In this document: piece by piece, positions 49,203 through 60,335 of the stretch
Numbering within the stretch: position 1 is the first letter of the stretch
How the letters are laid out: each line of letters begins with the position of its first letter
Assembly (NCBI GenBank): GCA_963920665.1
Contig: OY987269.1
Span: 8,000,501-8,064,500 of the forward strand
Direction of reading: 5' to 3'
Length of the DNA stretch: 64,000 bases
DNA from: Straminergon stramineum
Taxonomy: Eukaryota > Streptophyta > Bryopsida > Hypnales > Calliergonaceae
The notes under the pieces: model-generated
Seen by the model: the letters and a program-made list of their open reading frames with translations, nothing else
What the model was told of the DNA's origin: nothing
Databases searched by the model: none
Position numbers and translations under genes: made by a program

Positions 49203-49434
49203 TTAACCCTTAAAGGACGGATTGGTGCCCATAGAAATCATGGCTTTTCGAACTGGATGACATCATCTACTTTACAAAAACCAAAAATATCCATTGGAGT
49301 TCCAACTAATGTAGAAGATCTTCCCTTTCCACCCCCTAATTCCAAGGATGAATAGTTGCACTTCTATCCTACACAAGATAATTCATTGTCATCCATCAAA
49401 CACAAAACATCTGTATTGACATTTAAGGATTCAA
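49203..49434. mobile_element. 230-bp TTAA MITE, copy 4 (inverted)
   Basis: TTAA-CCCTTAAAGGACGGATTGG at 49203 corresponds to the right end of the other copies. The far end (ATTTAAGGATTCAA) is decayed. The internal blocks of the family are present in reverse orientation. Confidence 0.75.
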
Positions 49435-50514
49435 TTTACACTTAGACCATGCAAAGTGTCATTACTATTTTTTGTCTTTGGCTCTCATTCCCCATGGTCC
49501 AATGGGTTACCTTGTGGTTTATACTAACCCTTAGTTGAGCAATCCAAAATTCTAGGTCAATTTTTGCTTAACTTTAGGCATGAGGTTCATGAACCATTCC
49601 TTCAAGCATACCCACTTCATCAATGACTGTCATAGATATTTCAAGGAACATGTCACTCATTCCTAGATAGGAGACACATTTAGAACATGGATGATAAATG
49701 GACCTTCTACCTTACAAAGTATTGAACATATTTGGCTACCTGCTTTAAAATCAAGCTCAGAAGGCTCTTCTGCTGCACATTTCTGCGAAATAAATGATCT
49801 TTTAGTACATACGAAATGATGTTGTAGTACATACGGTACCATGAAATACTCATGACACAGTACATATCCTTGAAAAATGCCCTTTACAGTGGTGATGATC
49901 AACTTATGATAGAACAGTATTTCACAATTGCACGTAAAGAAAAGCAAAATTCCAACGAACTGCCAAAGTCCTCAGCCATCACACAAGAAGCTCCGCTGCA
50001 CCAACCATTTTGGCATTTTCCAGTCTCGACGAGGCTTCGAACCATGCTGACAGCAACTCCAAGCCCCTTGCTCTCCACCTGGCGGTGGCTAGTTAGCAGG
50101 AACATAAAATGTGTGTCAGAAAGGAACAGCTCCAATAAAAAAACCAGCCTACGAAAATACCAGAGAAGAATCAGAAGAAAGTCAGTGAACTGGACAGGAT
50201 ATGAACATCATTCGATTCTCATCAGAAAGCCCGTCTGTACAGAGATTCATTACAATGTGCTTATGTAACACTGCGCAAACAAATGCACCACAACACTAGT
50301 ATTGTGGCGGTTTCACCTAGTTTCTACATTGCCTGGATGATAGCTGGACAAACCCCAAGCAGCAATCAGGATAACTGGTGCGCTGAGCAGTGACAAATGT
50401 GATGGACAAAAAAAGGGGTCGATCCACTGAGCCACGGTAAACGGCTCCCTAGCACATCAAGGCAGCTATACGAAGAACTGTAACCATTTATAAACTGCTG
50501 GAGCTGTTTTTGAC
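49435..50514. other. intergenic and 3' flank of copy B
   Basis: 49435-49960 has no gene. From roughly 50225 the sequence is distantly homologous to the 3' flank of copy A. The open frame at 49852-50268 is a chance frame antisense to the gene side. Confidence 0.45.
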
Positions 50515-53100
50515 TCAACCAACATGATTGGCAGCAACCAGTTCTTCCACATAATCATTCAAAACTTGGTCATACAATTTTTTCAGCCGCTCCAGCGCCC
50601 TCTCCTTGTCCCGTTCAGGCGCAGTCTCTAGCTGGAAGTGCACCCCGATGAACTGCTGAAAGCCACCATCGGATTCGAACTGGCAGACAAAAATTATATT
50701 AGGGAAGGAGTCACTTAAACTCAAACTAATACAAACTTCGAAACCAATAATGAACCGAACAAATTTTCAACCCCATGCACAAAAACAGAGAAGCGAAAAA
50801 AATATCGACTGCACTACCAGTACAAAGAATCAGAAGGCACCATTCACATTCCAGAAAAAACGCATGAAACGAACGTACTGAATCCTAGAACTCCTCGGTA
50901 CCTGAGCTCGACCTCCAGCTTCGAAGGCCGCTTTCGCCAACCCACTGATGTCCACTTTGTGTCCAACCACCTGCGGTTTCCCTGTTGGAACAGGCTTCCC
51001 TTTAGAGCGCAAGTAATCATACACAGTCTTCACCGAGAAACGCTGATCCTCCATCACCGCACCCTTCGCAGGATAACGGACCTCCTCACCGCCAACATGC
51101 GGGGCTCCTGTCACTTCATCAGAACTATGGGGCATTACTTGGGGCACTAAAATCGAAAAAAAGAAAAGAAACCAACAATAATCACGACACTCTCAAGGGA
51201 CAACACTCATTGCAAAGATAAAACACTCCACACAACAACAACGCCATCAGTCCACAGCCTTACAAGCAAGCATCCCATGTTGACCTTGACCGCCTTCCAC
51301 CAAGGCAAGCTCGCTGTCCTGCGCAGCGGACCAACCAGGTTCGTAAGCTTCCAAAAAAGCCTCCTTCGCTTTGTTTGGAAGATCGTGAGGATGAACGAAC
51401 GGCACGCCCGCAGGCCAATCCATCTCCGCTCGAAGAACCGCACACGGACTGTCCAGCGAGCTCAGGTGCTGCTCCTCGCACTCCTTCAAATTGCAATAAC
51501 GAATCTTCAAACCCTTACGGTCCGCGATCTCCTGCACTCGTTCCTTCAGGACACGCTGCGCCTCAAGACGTAACCTCTTCGATGGAGCAAGTGGCTTCCC
51601 TCGAGAAACTTGCTTCTTCCGCTTCATCGCCGCCTTCAGTTGAGCTGTAGCTGGAACAAAAACTACACACACATACCAAAAGGTCCAATTAGACATCATG
51701 CATCGCTGAACTGAAATTCACCACTCCAATATGCACTAGACGGTCTTCCACCGATCACACGATAAAACCAACGAGAAACAGCTCAATCAACCCTTCAAAC
51801 ATACCAAAGTATCCACGAAACCAATAATCCCCCGCTAAGGACTCCATCACGGATTCAGATGCGCTTCCCTTAAAAACACGGACTCCTTCAGTAAAAGGAA
51901 CCGCTCACCCTAGACACAACATAAAAACGAATAAACACTCACCTTCCAACGGAGCCGCAAACGAAAACGTAGGAACACCGGGACGAGACAACAGCTGATC
52001 CATCGGATGCGAACGAAGCATGAAGTCGTGCACCGCCACAGGCTGCTGGAAAGGACCTCCCACAGGATGACCCGCAGCAGTCATCGCAGAACAGTGAAGG
52101 ATCGCAGTCGCGCGTGGCATCAGCTTGAAAGACACGCTGCAACGACCCAAGGACATAGAACCCTGAGACGGACTCAGGTCCACATTGTGGTCCGTTCGAT
52201 GCACCGTAGGACTCAGGTAACCTCCGGTCGCCTGATACAGGGACATACCAGAAAACAAAACCAGGTCCTGCGGACCCAAGTCCGCGTCCACCACGAACCA
52301 ACGACCCTGCAGGTCGCGGATTTGGAGGCCCGCCTTGTCCGACTTCAACAGAGTCAGCAGACCTTTGTCGGCATCCTCTTCGTACATCGGAAGCGCACCT
52401 TGCTCCACGCCCATCATGTTCGCAGACTGGTGAGCTCCGGGTCTGAAACCACACAGGCCACAAAGAGGGGCGGGTCAATTCCACACACAAAAAATACCAA
52501 AACACAAACACAAACACTCCACATTCCACGAACTCCAGGGACAACATACCTGTTGTGACACACACTGGTCAGCACCGAGGTCGCCATCTCCCCCGTCTTC
52601 AGCGGGACATTGTCCAGCAGATCCGTGAAAGAAAAACTACGAAGCTCCAGCGAGCAAGCGATGGCATCCAAAATCACGCGGGTCGCATTCCCCAGAGAAG
52701 CGAACAGTTCAGGAAGACCCGTCGGAGGCAGCTCCGAAGACGCACCTCCGTCCACATTCGACCTCCCGGGGCGAAAATCGTAGACCTCCCTCGAATGCTG
52801 CGGCTCCGCGTAATACCCAACCGTCCGATTCCAATTCTGAGGCTCATCTGCGTGGACCGTGTCCGCTCCCACCATGGGTTTCGAATGGAAAAACATACGC
52901 ACCGAGTCCAGCACGCATCGCAGCAGCACGTCGTCCGAGGGGGGCACTTGAATGATGGCCGCGTTAAAGTTCCGCAGGGACTGGGACAGACACGCCACAG
53001 CGTGCTTGTAATGTTCCGATGGCAGACCATCGACGGCGACCAAATCCGTCAGCTTGATACGGGCTGGGGATGAAATACCCGCTGCTGCCATCGCGCCCAT
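50515..53100 (-). CDS. 2OG-Fe(II) oxygenase-like protein, copy B
   Basis: Five minus-strand exons: 52550-53100, 51943-52442, 51264-51650, 50902-51146, 50515-50679. Lengths (551, 500, 387, 245, 165 nt) and phases match copy A exactly, giving 615 aa. Exons 1-4 differ from copy A by two residues only (A358 and E447 here). Exon 5 is about 79% identical at the DNA level and differs at 8 of 54 residues, most in conservative positions, while its stop position and the ERDKERALERLKKLYDQV core are kept. The degenerate metal site (D207-A-D209), the distal H265 and the RxS motif are the same. Intron 4 (222 bp versus 186) does not align. No disabling change is seen, so both copies look functional. The biochemical role is unknown: with the proximal histidine absent, it may bind metal differently or be a non-catalytic fold. 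Confidence 0.85.
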
Positions 53101-53406
53101 GCACGCGCAGACTCCTTAACAATAATACACCTACTCTTAACTGTTCCTAACGACACATGAGAATCCAGCACTCTCCTGCTGCTTCACTGGAGATAAATAA
53201 TTATATAAAAAATGAAATAATTATGTTTCTCAAACCTGTTTTCCGTGCAAATCTACCTTTTTGTTGACACGAACCCCCTCCTTTACCAACTGCTAAGGTT
53301 ACAGAAAAGTCAGACCACAATAAACCTTATAAATACCTCTACAGCGTTGTCCCTAAAATCCCAGCCCTAAACCTGAAACCTGAAGACATACTCCTGTTCG
53401 GTGCTC
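50902..53406. repeat. homogenised tract shared with copy A
   Basis: Direct partner of 20643-23181, 30.2 kb away in the same orientation. It ends upstream at GACATACTCCTGTTCGGTGCT, after which the two flanks diverge at once. It carries an 8-bp local duplication (AACCTGAA) not present in copy A. Confidence 0.9.
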
Positions 53407-54691
53407 TTCCGAAGACAACAGAAACAAACTTTTAGACCTCTATCGGTCTCTGGTTCCCCTAAGGGCAGAAGCTCCTTTTTCGAAGAAAATATAACATTGC
53501 GCGACTGAAACTTCGCTAGGCTGTTTAACAAAGGTACTCAAAACTCAATCCGTCGATGAAATGATGCCAACATCCCAAGGCTTATTGCGTAGCTCGCGTC
53601 GTCAATTCCAATGAAGAGACTCTCAATTTCTGCCTTCTCCATTCCTCGGATCTGGAACTCAAAAAACTTTGAGCTACGAAAGCTACGTCGGATTGCTCGG
53701 TATGAATTTCCAGCTTAAAGCAGCTAGCAAGCGTTCCGAGTCCATAGAAACTCAAGCAACTCCAAACTCTGAGCGCGCAATTTCAGTTGTGGTTCCAATC
53801 ATCAGCACTCTGTGACCAGCAGCGCCATCCAAGGCAGAGTTTGAAAAACCTCTCGAAAAAGAGAAAAACGGGACAGCTTATCTTGACAAAAAGAATGCCT
53901 TTCCTCGGTCTGTTCCAAGAGAACAAAAATCAAAACCCACGCTTGTCCGTATGCTAAACCCTAATTTGCGGTTCATAACCGCAAGAAAAATTCCTCTCCT
54001 CCCGTGACAGAGAGCAGGTTCTATTTACCACGACCTAAAAAAATTTGTACAGTCCTGCACCTTCAAAATTTACAAAACATGTACCACTACAAGAACCCGT
54101 ACTACAGCCAAAATACAAAACCACAACTCAGGCGCCGTCGCTCTCTCTAGCTCTCTCTCTGTCGCTCGCACCAATCCCTCAGAAAGACCAGGTCGCAATG
54201 ATGACCGCGAAACGCAAAAGACGCAATCCGAAAGAACGTGAACAAAAGTGGGAAAAAGTGACAAAATTCTCGCCCTCTCGCGCGTTCGGTTGTGCCGTGC
54301 TGTGGTGGCCCCCGACAGGGCCGCCGAATGATGCAAATCTGCACACTCTGCTCAGGGTTTGGCTGTTTTTTCTCCCTCCGGCGTCCGGAAGCGGCGCGCG
54401 TGAGTACTTTTTCGTTACAAGGAGAGCGTTTTTTCCGGCGCTGGATTGCTAGATGCTCCCTGCTTGTGCCGCAGAAACCACAGCAAAACCCTTGGCAACA
54501 TCCAAACAGCTGTGCGGGGGGCAGGTCCGAGGGCTGGCCGTTCTGGCTATGGCGGGCAGCCCCTTTCTGCACCTGCAAAGATATGCCGGACAGGCGGGGG
54601 TTGGGCGCCTTCGCGAGCCCTTCGCTACCACTTTCCGATCCTTATGGATGAAATGTGAATGGACAATCCATACATACCCTTAAGTTCATCC
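53101..54691 (-). promoter_or_regulatory. upstream region of oxygenase-like copy B
   Basis: The first 300 bp is in the homogenised tract. 53407-54660 is diverged but recognisably homologous to 23182-24900, including the TGAATTTCCAGCTTAAAGCAGC block (53702), a CT-repeat tract (54137-54166) and CTATGGCGGGCAGC (54546). Neither the start site nor particular factor sites can be placed. The frames in the GC-rich part overlap on both strands and show no domain. Confidence 0.4.
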
Positions 54692-55060
54692 ATCTATACC
54701 TTTTTTTAAGTTAGGTTGTTTGTTTTGTTTTGTTTCATACTCTGAGATCTAAGAAATCGTGATTCCCACAGTTGCGTCTTTGGTATCGTCAAAAAGCCCT
54801 TAGTTAGGAGGGGTGCATGGGCTTTGTTTCGTGGTGTTTAAACCTACGGTGTGAAAGTTATGGATTTTTTAGTTATTTTTGGATCTTCAGTTATGCTAAA
54901 GTATGTATCTTTTGAACCGTGATTCCCCAAGCATCATTCTTAGAATTGTTGGAAAGTTGTCCACAGAAAGGGATGCACGGATTTTGTTTCGTGGCATTTG
55001 GACCTACGGTGTGAAAGTTATTGAATTTCAAAGTTTTTATGAATTAGAAAATTGAATTAA
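54692..55060. repeat. dispersed repeat, two partial units
   Basis: 54692-54900 matches 40991-41245 (TAAGTTAGGTTGTT, AGGGGTGCATGGGCTTTG, GGTGTGAAAGTTAT). 54930-55060 repeats the second half (GTTGGAAAGT, GGATGCACGG, GGTGTGAAAGTTAT). Confidence 0.6.
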
Positions 55061-55309
55061 ATTATCTTCTATTTTGAAAAAAATTATAACTCTCACATTG
55101 CATGTCCAAATGCCACAAAACAAAGTCTATGGACCTCTCCTTGTGGAGATTTTTCTATTTGTATCAAGAACACAACCTCACATGACAACAAAGCCTTGGT
55201 AGTTTGCACTCCTTTGTACATAAAAGATACTCCGTATTGAATTTCAAAATTTTTACAAATTAGAAAATTATTTTTACTTTTATTTTGGTTGTGACAATGA
55301 TATAGGGCA

Positions 55310-55490
55310 CACTAATGTAGATGGAATGTGGATGGGACATAGATGGGATGTGTGTAGAATATGAAATTTCCTTGAAATGTGGATAGAATGTGGGTGGAGT
55401 ATGGATGAAATGTCTATAGAATGTAGGTGGATGTGTGTTGAATATGGATGAAATTTCCTTGGAATGTAGATGGAATATGTATATGTACTA
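55310..55490. repeat. degenerate 25-30 bp repeat array
   Basis: Repeated variants of GGAATGTGGATGG, ATGGATGAAATTTCCTTGG and GTAGATGGAATATG. The same motif continues at 56150-56290, so the TTAA element at 55521-56100 appears to have landed within the array. Confidence 0.65.
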
Positions 55491-55520
55491 GTAGGAATTG
55501 TGTTTATATAGACTAAGCTT

Positions 55521-56100
55521 TTGACCTCTTAAGGACAAGGCATTCAAATTTTGAACAATAGATGAACACAAATATATCCATTTCAAGCACACATAAATGC
55601 ATTTTTTTCATTCATTGATTCCTTTGAAGATTCTTATGTTATTTCTCTAACATTTGTACGATATAGATTCTAAAGACATTGCTTTGCAAATATTCTATAA
55701 TTCAAAGGTCAATACTAAAGTTGGCCTCGAAAAATAACTTGTTCAATTAAAAAATGACCCTTCAAAAATGACTTGAATAAAAAGGTAAAAGAAAACCCTT
55801 CAAAAATCATGATGATGACAACTTAACATTTTTAACTTAAGAGAAAAAAAGTCCTTGTGAAAATAAGAAATATTCAATTTACAATCAATTCTAGAAGGAA
55901 TTTTTAATTTTTGGCTTCAAATTTCATTGGATAATAGTGGTTTGTAAACTAGTTTATCTAATCATATGGATATGATCTATAAATCATGACTTACAACAAT
56001 TTTTGAGATTCATCATTACATATTCATTCTAAGTTATATTTTATAATATATCTCCACAATTTTAGAAATTTGGACTATCCCTTGGTCCTTAAGGGGTTAA
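55521..56100. mobile_element. 0.58-kb TTAA element
   Basis: Left TTGA-CCTCTTAAGGACAAGG, right (reverse complement) TTAA-CCCCTTAAGGACCAAGG. The ends match over about 17 bases with one indel and one substitution. Inserted in a degenerate GGATGAAATTTCC repeat array. Non-coding. Confidence 0.75.
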
Positions 56101-56639
56101 TCCCCACACTTGGTCTATTCATCATACTCATCATGTAGTATTGATGAAATTTTCCAAGAATGAGGATGGAATGTGTGTGGAGCATAGATGAGATTTCCTT
56201 GGAATGTCCATGGAGCATGGTTGAAATTTTTCTAGAATAAAGATGAAAATTTCAAGGATATAGAATGAAATATGCATGTCTTGTAGATGAGTAAGGGTGC
56301 TTCTCTTTTTTCCTTCTTTTTCTTTCTTTCATTTTCATCTTATTTTTGTTTCTAAATTTGGATGCAAATGTCTTTTTCTTTTTCAATTCTTTTTCTTTCT
56401 TGTTTACACTAAAGCTTTTCAATTCTTTTATGTCTCATTTCCTTTTCTTGTTGTTTCTTTACAAATGCTTTTTGTTTTTCTCCGAATTTCAATAGCTGTA
56501 GGGCAGTGCAAGTGGAAAATATTTTATAAAGTATTTTTGGATTAAATATTTTGGGGAGAAATGTGCCAAATTATGTACTTCATTGACAATATTTTTGTTC
56601 TTAGTTTTGTTTCTTCACTAATGCTTCAAGTCTCCACAC

Positions 56640-56889
56640 TTAAACCCTCAAGGCCCAAGTAGTTTTTGTACTTCTTCACAAGTTTGAACTTTGATTGACA
56701 AGATGCATTGTACATCAAGCTTATTACATGATGTCAACTATACTTTTGAACTTCCTTGTTCAATATGAACATCATAATATGAAATTCACTTAGATATACT
56801 TCTTAGAATGTAGGAAAATGAAGTTATAACTTCGACTTGTTGAACAAGTGAGAGGCCCAAAATAGGCTCATTGGGCCTTGAAGGGTTAA
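56640..56889. mobile_element. 250-bp TTAA MITE, CAAGGCCCAA type
   Basis: Left TTAA-ACCCTCAAGGCCCAA, right (reverse complement) TTAA-CCCTTCAAGGCCCAA. TTAA on both sides. Only copy seen in the window. Confidence 0.75.
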
Positions 56890-59495
56890 AAGTGTCAAAA
56901 TAATCATATGATCATGATTTTTGTTAATGAATTGTCTTTTCTTTTTGTTGAGGTTGTTGGCAATAGGAAAAGGATTTGAATTATTTAATATGCATTTTGG
57001 GGGACTTTGTATAAATACATTTTGAATCTTCAAAAGGTTGGTTGTAGTTTTATCCAAAACTATCAACACTAAATTCTCATGTTGAGAACATGTACATCAT
57101 AGGTAGAAATATGTTGGAATTGGCTTTTGCAACAAGGTTGCCATTAAAGTAAGCAAATCCAAAAGATTTTTTTTCCAAGTTCATCCACTATTTACATAAG
57201 CGTACCACATCAATCAAATTTTCTTGAACATGTGTATGTAGGGGACATAGTTGTGAAGGAATGCTTTTAGATATATGCAATTTAGGTGGTCTTTATACAA
57301 ACTATGATAAGTGAAGGAGATGCAATTGAACTTCATCCCTACTAAGGTTGCTCAAAGTACTTTCATTTCTTAAGTTTTTTCTTTGAAACAAATAGTGAAA
57401 ACAACCAAATAGGCAAGAATGGAGGTAATAATTCTTGATACTAATACATTACTTCATTTCATTGTTGTATTGTCAAACTTCATTTTCAATTTTCAATTAG
57501 CCTTTTATATTATATTTGATTTTCAATACAACATTTATATTACATAAAAGATGGTGTTGTCTTTCAATGTGAGAAATCTTTATTAATTTTGTGAAGGATT
57601 GTATTTTCTATAGTTTTTATTATAGAATTTTTTTAAAATAGATTGATATAAATGAAAAATAATCCGAGAAATTTGAAATTTCTTCATGAAGTATAAGTTT
57701 CAATCATTAATCAAGAATAGTGTGAAAATTGTCAAGTATTATTCGATTTTGTACCCCCCTTGTAATGACCTAGCAAGTCATGTTACTACTATCAAGTAAA
57801 ATTTAGCTATTCTATAATTGGTTGATAACTTTTGATAATTTCAATATGTGAAAAAGCGTTTTCTCTATAGATATTTATTTTTGTCAAAAAATTTAAATGA
57901 AAAACAAAATTATAGTGTTTTCTTGGAGTATAAACTCAAAATGAAATTATATTAATTGATTACAGTAATCTAAACATTAGAATTATATAGGAATTTTATA
58001 GACTTAGGAAAGTTTGGACAAAGAATGTTATCCTATAAATTTATTTATTTATAATAATTAAGAAGGAAATACAAATGAAAAAATACAACATTATGTAATT
58101 TGGTATCTAATAACATGGAGCTCACAACAATAATAACTTATTGAAGTTTTTGTTCTTTTCAAAATGGAATAGAGATAGAACTTGTAAAGCTTTTTTTTAA
58201 TTATTATATCCAATATTAAAATGAACAAATCAAAAATTAAAATCAAGTTTGAACAAGTGCAAGCAATTTTTGGATGTGTGGACCTAGAGGAATTATCCTT
58301 CAAAGGGATGTGAAGCAATGCATATAGACTATTATATTTGATTCCTAGAACACAAATTATATACTAAAATATGATAAGTCAATATATATTCATACACCAT
58401 TGGATTGGTAATTCAGCAATTAACATTTTTCATTTGGATGTGGTTTTAACATTTAAACCTTATCATGCTATAATATGTTACTATAAAAATAGAATATGTG
58501 ACCATTTTATAGTTACTCAAATATATAAGAGGTCCAATAACAATTCAAATTGGAAAAGCCAAGTGTCATTGGATCTATTGTTTAACATAATGACAATCTT
58601 TTGTCACTCTTGCATACCTCAGTGCATGCACCATATAGGTCAAATATACAAAAACTACCCATGATGGCACCTAAATTTGATGTGGCATCATATACATCAA
58701 ACTCACAACTTTGTTGAGACCTCAAAATTTTCCTAGTGTTTTTATACTTTAAACACTTATTATTGTAAAGCTCCTTATAAAATCAAATGGATTTTGAAAA
58801 ATTTGGACATCTCAAACAAAGTACTTGAAAACTGAAAACAAATTTGGTTGGAATCTAATTTTTATAAAGATCCAATTGGTGAAAAAAATTGTGCATTTTT
58901 TTGGTTTCAAGACCCACCATGGGTAGGAAGAAGGCAACATCAATTTGCTTTGAAAATTTGCCCACTTCTTCCTAACTTGTGAACCTATTAGAAAATAAAC
59001 TCCCTAAGTCTTCCTTCAAAGGATTTTAAAGTTATGGGCCTCAAAAGCCCAACAAAGCTATATAGTAAAAATTTTGGGCAACCTTAAAAAACATATATTA
59101 CTCCACTTTGCAAGCCTTGTTTTCACACAAACATTTTTTTCAAACCCAAAATTTTATGAGTGGTCCTAATTCCAATTAAAAAAAGATACTACTATTATAA
59201 AAAAAATTCAAATGAATGACATTTGATTAATAGCCTTTTTTTTTGGAGAGTGTTGATTTTTCATGAGTATTTGTCGATTCTTAACACATGGATCTTTATG
59301 GGTTAAGTTGGTCAACCATTCCTTGTGAAATATAGTGTGCTTCTTCCTTGTGTTTTTTGTTAGCCCAAATTGTCAAAAGGCCCAATGGAATCAATAACTA
59401 GCCAAAAATAAAGAAATAAAATGCAAACTTCACTCTCTTGCCCTTCTCAGTACTAGTGGTAGGACATCAAAACAAAACAAAAATGTCAAGGTACA
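56890..59495. other. AT-rich gene-free stretch
   Basis: No supported gene; frames of up to 97 codons are AT-driven and carry no domain. A small TTAA...GGGTTAA arrangement near 59283-59306 is too short to call. Confidence 0.45.
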
Positions 59496-60083
59496 TTACC
59501 CCCTAAGCGCTCCAACGTCCATTTTTGGGATGATGAACAAAGTGAAATTCAAGTTTCATCCTCCTTACTGTTTGGATGAAAGTTAACCTAATTTGTGGAG
59601 ATACTTTATCAAGTTTTGTGTTCTATCTAATGGTTGAATTTGGTGTTACTAGAGTACATATTTTTCTAAAATTACAAATGCGCAAGTATGTCAAGTGGTT
59701 GATGAAGCCAAAATTGCATTGATTCTAGTTCAAAACTAGATTTGCCAAAATGAGATCATAGATTTTAAGAGCACAAGGATTTCAAAAAATCACTATGTGA
59801 AGAAAACTTCATTTCAAATGCATTCCAACAAATTTTATTCAAAAGATGATAATATTTTGCTTATACTCGAATTTTGAAGAAATTTTGAATTTTTCCTTTC
59901 AAAATTTCTAAACAAATATTAATGATAGCATTGGTGAATCTAACCATACAGATGGAATCTACAAATCAAAATTTAAAACTTTTGCTTGTATATGAATTCC
60001 AAAATATTCTTCCAAATAGTACTTTATAATGATTTTCTTCAAATCATCAATTCTACAAAAGACTCTAGACGTTTAGGGATTAA
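59496..60083. mobile_element. 0.59-kb TTAA-type element
   Basis: Left TTAC-CCCCTAAGCGCTCC, right ACGTTTAGGGA-TTAA (60080-60083). The ends match over about 8 bases with the usual CCCCTAA core. Non-coding. Confidence 0.55.
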
Positions 60084-60335
60084 CATGTATTTTGACATGT
60101 ACTCCGTATTCAATCAACATGAATATGTGACCATAATTTCAAATCATTTGAATGTAGTATTCAATGTTTAGTATTCCCTTCATCTTAAAATGATCTTCTA
60201 GTTGGACAAAATGCATGTCTAAGATTTTTTGCTAAAATAGTCTTTTTTTCCACCCATTTTGAACTACAAATAGAATTCCATTCACTCCAATTCTCCTAAA
60301 ACTTTGAGTTTTGGAGCCCTTTTCAATGTGTAGTA

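Noticed and set aside
49852..50268. 138-codon plus-strand frame downstream of copy B
   Set aside because: No domain, composition like intergenic DNA, lies in the 3' flank of the minus-strand gene.
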